The notes under the pieces: model-generated | Told to the model about the DNA's origin: nothing | The model's database searches: none | Seen by the model: only the letters and a program-made list of their open reading frames with translations | IMG/VR virus record: IMGVR_UViG_3300044655_001100 | Span: 1-64,000 of that record | Length of the DNA stretch: 64,000 nt | Direction: 5' to 3' (one strand) | Origin: a virus | Position numbers and translations under genes: made by a program | In this document: positions 50,864-58,388 of the stretch, one piece after another | How the letters are laid out: each line of letters opens with the position of its first letter | Position numbering within the stretch: position 1 is the first letter of the stretch

Positions 50864-51064
50864 ATGAGCAGGAAACCTTTAGAAATCAGATACACCACTC
50901 CAGAAATGGAGCGTTTAGCGTTCTCACTTGGGGCGTATAAAGTCACTGTATGGAGCTGGCGGCGCCGTGGGGTGCCTTTGGCATGGCAGATCAAACTGCA
51001 CCAAGCAAGCAAGGGAAGCATCAAGCTTACCGATTTCGAACGTCCTACACATAAGGTCAATTAA
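50864..51064 (+). CDS. Cro/YdaS-like HTH repressor
   Basis: 66 residues. MERLAFSLGAYKVTVWSWRR then GVPLAWQIKLHQASKGSIKL has the form of small Cro/YdaS-type regulators (helix-turn-helix with VxxWxxRGVPxxW). It starts the rightward early operon and faces the ATPase operon across a shared control region, so it probably controls both. Confidence 0.75.
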   Translation: MSRKPLEIRYTTPEMERLAFSLGAYKVTVWSWRRRGVPLAWQIKLHQASKGSIKLTDFERPTHKVN

Positions 51065-51068
51065 TATC

Positions 51069-51299
51069 ATGGACGATCTCGAATCCTCTGCTTTTGCTTT
51101 TTGTTCTCATTTGTCAAAAACAATACCCGATTGGGTTATTGAAATGACTAACATTCTTGTGGCGATGAAAGACAAAATCCCGTCAACTCCCACTGAAAGA
51201 TTTAATATCTATAAAAATAACAATATCCCCGAAGTGATTTATATTTCCTTTGATCGTGAAGCCACAGAAAAGGCATTAGCACGTATCCATGCGCATTGA
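51069..51299 (+). CDS. Small hypothetical protein
   Basis: 76 residues from ATG 51069, 4 bases after the Cro-like stop. SAFAFCSHLSKTIPDWVIEM then IYKNNNIPEVIYISFDREAT. Mixed alpha/beta. Overlaps the next gene by 11 bases. No family recognised. Confidence 0.45.
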   Translation: MDDLESSAFAFCSHLSKTIPDWVIEMTNILVAMKDKIPSTPTERFNIYKNNNIPEVIYISFDREATEKALARIHAH

Positions 51300-51495
51300 T
51301 GTTTCCGAAACGACGGATAGATTTTGTGACTCTTGTGGTGAATACGCCATGCTCGGCGTGGGAAGAAAAAAACCATATAAGAAAAACCCAGAGGGCGTTG
51401 AGAAGTGGTTTTGCGAAGTTTGTTTTGATCTTTACATAGGACCTACAGACGATGGCGGGGATCAGGATACAGCACGAAGCGAGGGTTCAGCGTGA
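51289..51495 (+). CDS. Small zinc-binding protein
   Basis: 68 residues with two CxxC knuckles: FCDSCGEYAMLG and FCEVCFDLYIG about 30 residues apart. The C-terminal tail is acidic and overlaps the nuclease gene by 44 bases. Likely a zinc ribbon; role unknown. Confidence 0.5.
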   Translation: MRIDVSETTDRFCDSCGEYAMLGVGRKKPYKKNPEGVEKWFCEVCFDLYIGPTDDGGDQDTARSEGSA

Positions 51496-51817
51496 AATCG
51501 TTAACTACATTCGTACAGTGGCTCCAGACTGCATGGTATTTGCCATCCCAAACGGCTCCCAAAGAACCGCCACAGGGCGCCCAGCTAATGCGGTTGTGGG
51601 CTTTACTGCAGGCGCACCGGATCTGGTGGTAGTTATTCCAGGCGGAAGGGTTCTGTGGCTAGAGGTTAAAGCTGACAAGGGACGTGTAAGCGATGCCCAG
51701 CTTGCCTTTCATTTACAACTGCAAGCAAGAGGCCATGACGTTGCGGTAGTTAGATCAATTGATGAAGTAAGAAATGCCTTTCGTGTTCTTGATATTAAAA
51801 CAAGGGAAATCCTATGA
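51452..51817 (+). CDS. VRR-NUC domain nuclease
   Basis: 121 residues. E15 (RVQREIVNY), GAPDLVVVIPGG (D57), LWLEVKADKG (E71, K73) and SDAQLAFHLQLQARGHDVAV (Q83) form the PD-(D/E)XK set of stand-alone viral VRR-NUC proteins. Such enzymes act on branched or Holliday-like DNA. Its stop overlaps the GcrA-like start by 4 bases. Confidence 0.85.
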   Translation: MAGIRIQHEARVQREIVNYIRTVAPDCMVFAIPNGSQRTATGRPANAVVGFTAGAPDLVVVIPGGRVLWLEVKADKGRVSDAQLAFHLQLQARGHDVAVVRSIDEVRNAFRVLDIKTREIL

Positions 51818-52341
51818 GTGTTAAAACAATTACCTGGACGGAAGAAATGGTCTCTTTGTTAAAAGAGAATGCGTCTCAAGGTCTTTCTGCTTCCGAAATA
51901 GCAGCAATTTTAAAAAATCAATTTCATTTGCCTTTCACCAGAAATGCCGTAATTGGCAAGGCTCACCGAATTAAAGTCAAAGTTGGGCGGCACAAATTAA
52001 TTGTTACAAAACCGGCGCCGAAGCCTGTACCGAAACCAGCACCTAAAGTTGAAACGGTTGTTGAGGCTAAGGCTCCCAAGAAACCAGTAAATAAAATTAA
52101 ATTCATTGTTCCTAAGTCAACAGTTATGCACGAATTTAAAAACCCAAAAGCACTGGGCATCGAATTGCTTTTTTTGAAAGAAGGCCAATGCCGGTATCCG
52201 CTAGGCGATGTTCAAAAGAACAATCTTAGGTTCTGCGCTGCACCAGTAGATTATGGAAGAAGCCAGTCTTACTGCGCTGATTGCTATTCTATTGTTTACT
52301 GCGCACCAAACTTTCATAAAAAAAGGGCAGCTACCGCTTAG
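51814..52341 (+). CDS. GcrA-like cell-cycle regulator
   Basis: 175 residues. WTEEMVSLLKENASQGLSAS then EIAAILKNQFHLPFTRNAVI then GKAHRIK is the DNA-binding helix-turn-helix of GcrA (pfam07750). A Lys/Pro/Ala linker leads to a cysteine-containing C-terminus (EGQCRYPLGD, RFCAAPV, YCADCYSIVYC), the usual GcrA ending that contacts sigma70. GcrA directs transcription from CcrM-methylated promoters in alphaproteobacteria. A phage copy could redirect host promoters or the phage's own. It supports an alphaproteobacterial host. Confidence 0.85.
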   Translation: MSVKTITWTEEMVSLLKENASQGLSASEIAAILKNQFHLPFTRNAVIGKAHRIKVKVGRHKLIVTKPAPKPVPKPAPKVETVVEAKAPKKPVNKIKFIVPKSTVMHEFKNPKALGIELLFLKEGQCRYPLGDVQKNNLRFCAAPVDYGRSQSYCADCYSIVYCAPNFHKKRAATA

Positions 52342-52363
52342 TAGCCGCCCCAAGTTAACCTAA

Positions 52364-53722
52364 TTAAAATCCATCCTCATCCTCATCATCCCAAAAATTA
52401 TCTGATTTAGTTTCTTTCAGGAATGATGGGATGTTTTCCTCTGGTTCATTTGTATCAGTTTCTGATACATCATTAGTTTCTGGCGCCTCTAAACCCCATG
52501 CTTCCCAGCCATCTCTTGCTCTTCTGGCATTCAATTCAATTTTGGGAAGGCTAGGAAAATAAGCTTCAATCATCCGGTAAATGCTGTCTGGCTTTACGCT
52601 GTGTTCCTGTACAGGATCGCTGAACACAGACGGGAATTGTGAACCAGGGGCTGGAGAAGGAATCACTCCCTTTACGCCAACCAATAAAATCTCATGCTGG
52701 TTTCTAAACCAGTAACCAGTTCCCATGCGATCTTTAACCCAGACTGCTTGAGACTTGTACGTGAAGCCCCATGATTCCATCACCCGCAAAGCATCGGGAA
52801 GCATTGGAACTGTAGCCCAGAGAAACAAAACAGAATTCCTATCTGCAATATCTCCTATTGGGAGATTGCAAATATCATCTGTTGTTTGACATGGATAATG
52901 ATTATCAGCGGATCGATCCATTCCGTTATCGCTGAAGGTTTTAAATTTCCACGGTGGATCAGCCAAAATGATTCCAAACTTGGCATCCGGTAGGGATATT
53001 TGTTTCTGACCTAGGACACGTTCCTTCTCGGCTCGTTCCTGCTTTTTTACCTCAGCCCTTGCCGATACCTTCTCTCCTCCTCTGGCCCTTTCAATCAGAG
53101 CGGCCTGTACATCCTCAGCCAGCTTCGCCAGTGCGTCTAATTCAACGCCAGCATCCAATGAGGTGCCTACGAGCTCAGCGATATCCTTGATGCTTTTAAC
53201 CCGCTTTGCGTCCCGCTCTACTGCTGCAGAGGATCGATTGGTGTCCCTAGCCACGGCTTGGGCTGAGTTGGAATGTTTGGTCTCAGATAGTTTCCCCTCA
53301 AATTGAGAGGAAATTCCCTCGTCTGATTCGTCCCTTGGACCAGTTTTGAGTCGGTATTTTATTTCTGCGATCTCTTTGAGTCGCGCAAAGTGCATAGATT
53401 GTTGGGCTGCAGTCAGTTCGTGCCGAATCAAATTTTCGCAAAGTTCAATTTGCTCTGCGTCTAGGGCATCTATTCCCTCTAAAACAGTGGCTTGGATATT
53501 TTCCCATTTAAGCCTTTTGGCTGCTTCCAGACGATGGCGCCCAGCAATCAGAACATATCCGTTTTCTTCTGTACGCCGTACGCAGATGGGATTTATCAGA
53601 CCAATATCACCCATAGATGCAGCGAGTCTTTCAACAAGGTCTGGTCTTTTGGGAATATGCCGATCATCAGAAATATGAATTAAAACAACACCAATATTCT
53701 CAACATTATGTTGATTTGTCAT
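52364..53722 (-). CDS. ParB-like domain fused to MT-A70 adenine methyltransferase
   Basis: 452 residues. An N-terminal ParB/Srx-type domain (about 10-120) has INPICVRR and VLIAGRHRLEAAKRL. A helical linker follows. The C-terminal MT-A70 domain has FGIILADPPWKFKTFS (DPPW at 255-258) then VLFLWATVPMLPDALRVMES, VWVKDRMGTGYWFRNQHEIL and KIELNARRARDGWEAWG. It methylates adenine N6. It is the only leftward gene in this rightward segment. Could protect phage DNA or alter GcrA/CcrM-like control. The acidic tail (NFWDDEDEDGF) is notable. Confidence 0.9.
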   Translation of the reverse strand: MTNQHNVENIGVVLIHISDDRHIPKRPDLVERLAASMGDIGLINPICVRRTEENGYVLIAGRHRLEAAKRLKWENIQATVLEGIDALDAEQIELCENLIRHELTAAQQSMHFARLKEIAEIKYRLKTGPRDESDEGISSQFEGKLSETKHSNSAQAVARDTNRSSAAVERDAKRVKSIKDIAELVGTSLDAGVELDALAKLAEDVQAALIERARGGEKVSARAEVKKQERAEKERVLGQKQISLPDAKFGIILADPPWKFKTFSDNGMDRSADNHYPCQTTDDICNLPIGDIADRNSVLFLWATVPMLPDALRVMESWGFTYKSQAVWVKDRMGTGYWFRNQHEILLVGVKGVIPSPAPGSQFPSVFSDPVQEHSVKPDSIYRMIEAYFPSLPKIELNARRARDGWEAWGLEAPETNDVSETDTNEPEENIPSFLKETKSDNFWDDEDEDGF

Positions 53723-53780
53723 GCGCCAACTCCTTATTAGGGCGCAGCGTCATAACATGGACTCAAGTATAATTATAGGG

Positions 53781-53870
53781 AAAAAAAGCGGCGGCGAGGA
53801 TGGTTGACATCACTCAGCCGCCAAGATACCTTTGGGGTATCAATTACGGGATTGCCGTCCCTAATTGATG
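53781..53870 (-). ncRNA. Three-hairpin RNA ending in an intrinsic terminator, upstream of MT-A70 gene
   Basis: Read on the minus strand: hairpin 1 is ATCAATTA/TAATTGAT with an inner GGGA/TCCC (53869-53839). Hairpin 2 is GATACC/GGTATC (53841-53825). Hairpin 3 is GGCGGC...GCCGCC (53822-53790) with an inner GATG/CATC and GAG/CTC, followed by GC and seven T (53787-53781). The last is a textbook rho-independent terminator, 59 bases before the methyltransferase ATG. This can be a small RNA or an attenuator leader for that gene. Hairpins 1 and 2 share three bases. Confidence 0.55.
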
Positions 53871-53908
53871 ACACTGCGTGAATAAAAACGATAGATCAGG
53901 ATTTATCC

Positions 53909-54169
53909 ATGTCACCAACTGACAATAAAAATACCGTCGAGAAGAACAAAAAGCAACCCCCTGTCGATGCACGGGCTGCACATGAACTGACGGCTAAGAT
54001 TCTCAACCATCTCCGCATGTCTGTCCATTACGCCCATCTGGCGGCAGACCATGACGAAATCTTTGATAACTTTGGGTTTGACCGTTCCGTAGAGCATTTT
54101 ATCGGCCATGCCAAAGACGTAGCCACCCTCCTCAATAAGTTGAGAAAAACTAGGGGGGTAACGGAATGA
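53909..54169 (+). CDS. Hypothetical protein
   Basis: 86 residues, with ATCAGGATTTATCCATG as start region. LTAKILNHLRMSVHYAHLAA then DHDEIFDNFGFDRSVEHFIG then VATLLNKLRKTRG, helical with several His. Alone between two structured non-coding regions. No family recognised. Confidence 0.5.
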   Translation: MSPTDNKNTVEKNKKQPPVDARAAHELTAKILNHLRMSVHYAHLAADHDEIFDNFGFDRSVEHFIGHAKDVATLLNKLRKTRGVTE

Positions 54170-54179
54170 AGTAGCTTTA

Positions 54180-54550
54180 TTGTATATACACCCCTCACGT
54201 AGCAGAGCCTTTTGAGGCCCATAGTAGCAGCGGCAGAACCGTGGCGAATGGGATCAGGTGAGGGAAGCGTCGTAGTATCGGACGTTAAAACGATGCCGCA
54301 CGAAGAGACTGAAAAACTACGTCAACGACGTATATTGGCAAGAGGTATACGCTCGTCACCGACAGAGAGATAGCTGCGGTTATGGTTTGGTAAATGCTGT
54401 CCACCAGACCGTTGTTCTTAGATGAGCAACAACCCGCATCCTTGCAGCGTTATGGATGGGACTCAACTCAACCGATTAAAACGCCTCTACCCCCTTACTA
54501 GGGGGGATAGGTGCGTCTGAACAGGATCTAATCTAACCGATTAAAGTGAT
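54180..54550 (+). ncRNA. Structured non-coding region, candidate RNA
   Basis: About 370 bases without a convincing gene but rich in nested pairing. CCCTCAC (54192-54198) pairs with GTGAGGG (54258-54264), enclosing GCCT/AGGC and CCCAT/ATGGG with an inner CGG/CCG. Further hairpins: TACGT/ACGTA near 54320, GTTGTTC/GAGCAAC near 54411-54433, CATCC/GGATG near 54437-54457, and a long terminal hairpin ACGC..CCCCCT/AGGGGG..GCGT (54481-54516). That hairpin is flanked by two copies of AACCGATTAAA (54470-54480, 54535-54545). Strand is a guess. No known RNA family is recognised. Confidence 0.5.
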
Positions 54551-54553
54551 AAA

Positions 54554-54658
54554 ATGGAAAACTTCATACAAATAAAACAGGAAAATGAAGCCATCGTAGC
54601 AGTCTGGATCTTGGGCGCCGTATGCGGGATATTATTATATTGGTGGAATTCTAGATGA
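54554..54658 (+). CDS. Small membrane protein (34 aa)
   Basis: MENFIQIKQENEAIVAVWIL then GAVCGILLYWWNSR: a charged N-terminus and one transmembrane segment. Its stop overlaps the next gene's ATG (ATGA), which supports translation. Nothing indicates a specific role. Confidence 0.5.
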   Translation: MENFIQIKQENEAIVAVWILGAVCGILLYWWNSR

Positions 54659-55140
54659 GAGTAATAACGCTAAGTCCTAAAGAATGCGCTTGGGGAATTG
54701 AGGTGGGTTACAAACGTATGTTTGAAAGCCCAAAGCAAGGGTATAAGGACAGTAGAGAATTAGCGGATGCCCCGGTAAGAACTAAAATCTGGATTGACGT
54801 TAATGGCGCCTGTGGTGAACTGGCTGCTTGCCTGGCACTAAATGTTGATTGGTCTGCCTCAGTTAACACTCCCGATGACCCAGATATAGTTATTGGTGAA
54901 AATAAAATAGATGTTAAAACCGCTGATAGGCATGGTAAAAGATTATTGATCCCAGATCATAATATAAATAAGCGATTGGATTGGTGGTATCTTCATGTTA
55001 CTGGATGCATACCAACGTATCATGTATGGGGCGCCATAAAGGTTACAGATGCATTTGAAGTAGGCAGTTATGAAGACCCAGACGGAAGAGGATGGGCTTC
55101 TTTCGTTGACAAAGTTGATTTAACTAAGAAATTCACGTGA
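54655..55140 (+). CDS. PD-(D/E)XK-like nuclease candidate
   Basis: 161 residues. GACGELAACLALNVDWSASV then DDPDIVIGENKIDVKTADRH gives the pattern E...D...(I)DVKT expected of a PD-(D/E)XK nuclease core (E early, D in PDIVI, D-x-K in IDVKT). KRLDWWYLHVTGCIPTYHVW follows as the next strands. Small phage proteins of this kind are common and may be resolvases or restriction-like enzymes. Overlaps both neighbours by 4 bases. Confidence 0.6.
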   Translation: MRVITLSPKECAWGIEVGYKRMFESPKQGYKDSRELADAPVRTKIWIDVNGACGELAACLALNVDWSASVNTPDDPDIVIGENKIDVKTADRHGKRLLIPDHNINKRLDWWYLHVTGCIPTYHVWGAIKVTDAFEVGSYEDPDGRGWASFVDKVDLTKKFT

Positions 55141-55568
55141 GAAATAAAATGGACGAAGAAAAAATTGAATCCGTAACATTTTATAAACAGTCTTATTATT
55201 CTACGCAAATATTTGAAAAGAATAATGCTGTTGGCTCGTTGATGAAAATATCTTTACCAAGGGTTAAGTTTCTTGAAAAGGATGGAGAATATCGTCCGGC
55301 ATGGGCTGTAGAAAAAGATAAGCCAAAAACAGTCATTCCCCCAGATGCGCCAGCCGCACAACATCGTGCTTTTAAAAAAGAAACTCGTAGAAAGTTAATG
55401 TACAAGCGTGGTGGCTATCCAATTACGCCGTTAGAACAAAAAGTATTTGATTTATTTGAACAAGGTCTTAGCTTAGCAGATGTATGCGAACAGACACGTA
55501 AAACACCGTCTACAGTCAGCGGTGCTTACAAAAGATATCAGATAAAAATACTAGCCAATAAAAAGTAA
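55137..55568 (+). CDS. Hypothetical protein with C-terminal helix-turn-helix
   Basis: 143 residues from GTG 55137 or ATG 55149. The N-terminal part is beta-rich with KFLEKDGEYRPAWAVEKDKP. The C-terminus ITPLEQKVFDLFEQGLSLAD then VCEQTRKTPSTVSGAYKRYQ is a helix-turn-helix like that of LuxR/sigma region 4 proteins. Probably a DNA-binding regulator. Confidence 0.5.
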   Translation: MRNKMDEEKIESVTFYKQSYYSTQIFEKNNAVGSLMKISLPRVKFLEKDGEYRPAWAVEKDKPKTVIPPDAPAAQHRAFKKETRRKLMYKRGGYPITPLEQKVFDLFEQGLSLADVCEQTRKTPSTVSGAYKRYQIKILANKK

Positions 55569-55613
55569 ATCTGATAAGCTGCCCCCCGTTAACACAAACA
55601 ATCGGGGTCACAG

Positions 55614-56192
55614 ATGAAAGTATTAACAAAGCCGCGAGAATTGGTATCTATTGATATAATTAAAGAATTTCTAGATTATAATGATAATACAGGGAAGCTG
55701 TATTGGAAAGTAAGAGATATTAAGTATTTTAATGATGGTGAGAGAAAAGCTAATGCATGTTCTATATGGAATTCTAGATATTCTGGGAAAGAGGCTGGAT
55801 GCATAGATGGCAGTAACAGAATTATTATAAGAATATTTAAAAATACATTTTTTGCTCATAGGCTTGCCTTTATTATTATGAAAGGGAGAGAACCAATTGA
55901 GCAAATAGATCACATTAATGGTGATTCTTTAGACAATAGATGGTGTAATCTTAGAGAATGTTTTGATTATGAAAATAAGCAAAATTTAACTTTGCGGTCA
56001 GATAGTTCTACAAAAGTTCAAGGTGTATATTTTCACAAAAAACGTACAAAAAATCCTTACGAATCTAGAATTAGATTGCGCGGCAAATCTTATCATCTAG
56101 GTATGTTTAAAACATCTGAAGAAGCAGATAAGGCATACTTAAAAGCAAAACAAAAATTACATACCTTCCAACCAACTCCAAGGGAGGGTTGA
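55614..56192 (+). CDS. HNH-AP2 homing endonuclease
   Basis: 192 residues. HNH core: FFAHRLAFIIMKGREPIEQI then DHINGDSLDNRWCNLRECFD. The C-terminal AP2-like part has VQGVYFHKKRTKNPYESRIR then SYHLGMFKTSEEADKAYLKA. AT- and Lys-rich. It lies 4 bases before the helicase gene, the kind of conserved gene such elements settle beside. Same layout as 37834-38346. Confidence 0.9.
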   Translation: MKVLTKPRELVSIDIIKEFLDYNDNTGKLYWKVRDIKYFNDGERKANACSIWNSRYSGKEAGCIDGSNRIIIRIFKNTFFAHRLAFIIMKGREPIEQIDHINGDSLDNRWCNLRECFDYENKQNLTLRSDSSTKVQGVYFHKKRTKNPYESRIRLRGKSYHLGMFKTSEEADKAYLKAKQKLHTFQPTPREG

Positions 56193-56196
56193 TATT

Positions 56197-57705
56197 ATGA
56201 AACAACTTCGTCCATATCAAACACAAGCTGTTAAAGAATTTTGGAACGTTTTTGATAAAGGAGAAAAACTTGTATTTGCTGCCCCCACAGGTGCTGGGAA
56301 AACTCGCGTTGCAGCCGAAATATTTTCCGTTGCAAGAGAGCGTGGTCTTAGATGCGCTTTTACTGTTCCATTCCTTTCATTGATAGATCAAACATGGGAT
56401 GCTTTTGCTCACGTTGGGATCAGTGAGCGTGATATGTCAATTATTCAGGCTGATAATCCTTTTTGTGACTATTCAAAAAATGTCCAAATATGTTCGGCTG
56501 ACACGCTTGTCCGCAGGAAAAATTTACCTGAAGTTGACGTTGTAATTTTTGATGAAGCTCATAGGCAATCTAAAATTTATAAAAGATGGATGGATGAATA
56601 TCCTAATGTTAAATTTTTGGCTATGTCAGCAACCCCGTGGGCCAAAGGCATGGCAGAGATCTGGGATAGATTGATTATAGTCAGTACAACAAGGGAATTA
56701 ATAGAGCAGAAATATTTATGCGATTATAAATATTACGCTCCCACGAGTCCTGATCTTACTGGCGTTAGAATTATTGCAGGCGACTACCATGAAGGAGAAT
56801 TGGGTAGCGCCATGAACAAGCCAGAGTTGATCGCAGATATCGTAAAAACATGGAAAGAAAAAGCAGAGAATCGCCCTACTTTATGCTTTTGTGTGACGAG
56901 AGAACATGCAAGAGAAGTTCAATCGCAGTTTTTAGAGAATGGCGTGGCTGCAGGCTATTGCGATGCTTATACCAGTGTAAGTGATCGCAAGGAATTAATT
57001 GATCAGCTTAAAACTGGTCAATTAAAGATTGTCGTTAATATTGGTACTTTAACTACAGGACTTGATGCTCCATTTTTAAGTTGTATCATTTTGGCTAGGC
57101 CAACTAAAAGTGAAATGTTATTTTTGCAAATTGTTGGTAGAGGTTTGCGCACTCATGGGTCTAAAGATCATTGTTTAATTCTTGATCATTCAGATACCGG
57201 GTTAAATCTTGGATTGCCTTGCACCATTCATTACACTGATTTGAAATCTGGAAAGATATCAAAGGAAGCTAAGGCGGCAGCTAAAGAAGCAGCTAAGGAA
57301 AAAAATACAAAACCTCATAAGTGCATTTCTTGCAATCACGTACATGATCGTTCGCTTATGGTCTGCCCCAGCTGTGGTCATATCCGCAAACGCATCAGCG
57401 ATGTTATTATGCGTGAAGGATATTTGTCTCAACTAGATCGTGACGGTAGCCAGAAAGCAATCATTGGCGTTGACAGAGCTATAAGACAAGATTGGTATAG
57501 TGGTCTTTTATATATCTGTATGGAACGGGGGTATGCCCAAGGCTGGGCTGCGCACAAATGGAAGGAAAAATTTGGTGGATTCCCCGATAACTATAACAAG
57601 ATTGCTAAGCCTCCTTCAAATGCTGTTCGCAGTTGGGTACGTTCTCGTCAGATTGCCTATGCTAAGGCTAAACAAAAGCAAACCGCACAGGGTATCACAT
57701 TCTGA
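56197..57705 (+). CDS. DEAD/DEAH-type superfamily 2 helicase with zinc fingers
   Basis: 502 residues. Q-motif-like LRPYQTQAVKEF, Walker A FAAPTGAGKTR (residues 28-37), DEAH box VVIFDEAHRQSK, motif III FLAMSATPWAKG, motifs V-VI NIGTLTTGLDAPFLSCIILA and QIVGRGLRTHGSKDHC. A C-terminal zinc ribbon (HKCISCNHVHDRSLMVCPSC) follows. Related to UvsW/RadD/T5 D10-type branch-migration helicases. Probably acts in replication restart and recombination with the ERF/YqaJ proteins. Confidence 0.9.
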   Translation: MKQLRPYQTQAVKEFWNVFDKGEKLVFAAPTGAGKTRVAAEIFSVARERGLRCAFTVPFLSLIDQTWDAFAHVGISERDMSIIQADNPFCDYSKNVQICSADTLVRRKNLPEVDVVIFDEAHRQSKIYKRWMDEYPNVKFLAMSATPWAKGMAEIWDRLIIVSTTRELIEQKYLCDYKYYAPTSPDLTGVRIIAGDYHEGELGSAMNKPELIADIVKTWKEKAENRPTLCFCVTREHAREVQSQFLENGVAAGYCDAYTSVSDRKELIDQLKTGQLKIVVNIGTLTTGLDAPFLSCIILARPTKSEMLFLQIVGRGLRTHGSKDHCLILDHSDTGLNLGLPCTIHYTDLKSGKISKEAKAAAKEAAKEKNTKPHKCISCNHVHDRSLMVCPSCGHIRKRISDVIMREGYLSQLDRDGSQKAIIGVDRAIRQDWYSGLLYICMERGYAQGWAAHKWKEKFGGFPDNYNKIAKPPSNAVRSWVRSRQIAYAKAKQKQTAQGITF

Positions 57706-57769
57706 TCTGTGATTGTATTGTAAATATAAGCCTCTTTCCTGTATATTGCGTTAAATCACGATTTATGGG

Positions 57770-58309
57770 ATGGGGGCTTCATTGGCTAGGGCTGGGCGCA
57801 AGCGTAAAATAAATGTTGAGCGCTATCCTAGTGGCGAGGCTAAACCCTCAAATGAGGTTAGCCCTGTTGCTATAAAGAGATTAATTATGGCTGCTACTGC
57901 ACGTATGGCTGATCCAGAGTGGGGATCGGTGATAGGCCGGTATTTTTTAACTGGGCAGATAACGCAATCACAATATGAAGCAGCTAAAAAGTTTGGCGCC
58001 CTAGCCGAATCATATGACCGCATGATGCAGGGTCCTAAGCCTCCAGCCCAGTGTATGGGGGAGAGAATTGTCAGTGCTCAAATTGATCCCTTCTCAGAAG
58101 CGGGTGAAGCAGAGGTTGAGCGCCATAAGGTAGTATCGGATAGCTTTGAAAAGATCCGTGGCATTGTGGGCAACCATTTATTGTTTGATGAGATGCGCCG
58201 GGTATGTGGTGGGGTTGGAGAGCTTCCAGAAAACTATGCTCGTTTTCTTATGATTAAAGCCGCTTTAGATAGCCTTGTTATCTTCTGGAAGATTGACTCA
58301 AAAAAGTAA
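57770..58309 (+). CDS. Conserved phage protein of unknown function
   Basis: 179 residues. AGRKRKINVERYPSGEAKPS then RMADPEWGSVIGRYFLTGQI then TQSQYEAAKKFGALAESYDR then a helical C-terminus. I recognise the family from many alphaproteobacterial phages (small terminase- or replication-like genes are usual neighbours), but its role is not known. The start may instead be TTG 57782. Last gene of the rightward operon, before a strong terminator. Confidence 0.55.
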   Translation: MGASLARAGRKRKINVERYPSGEAKPSNEVSPVAIKRLIMAATARMADPEWGSVIGRYFLTGQITQSQYEAAKKFGALAESYDRMMQGPKPPAQCMGERIVSAQIDPFSEAGEAEVERHKVVSDSFEKIRGIVGNHLLFDEMRRVCGGVGELPENYARFLMIKAALDSLVIFWKIDSKK

Positions 58310-58360
58310 TTGATTTAAGTCAAGTGTGTCTTCCCCCTTGGAAGATTAACCTCCCACTTA

Positions 58361-58388
58361 GCCGCTCCTCCCAGAGCGGCCTTTTTTC
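58361..58388 (+). terminator. Rho-independent terminator
   Basis: GCCGCTC (58361-58367), a 6-base loop and GAGCGGC (58374-58380) followed by CTTTTTTC. It ends the rightward helicase operon and touches the end of the opposing methyltransferase gene. Confidence 0.85.

Noticed and set aside
54180-54550. Group I intron, RNase P RNA or tmRNA
   Set aside because: None of the conserved core sequences that I know for these RNAs is present, and flanking genes are not split halves of one gene.
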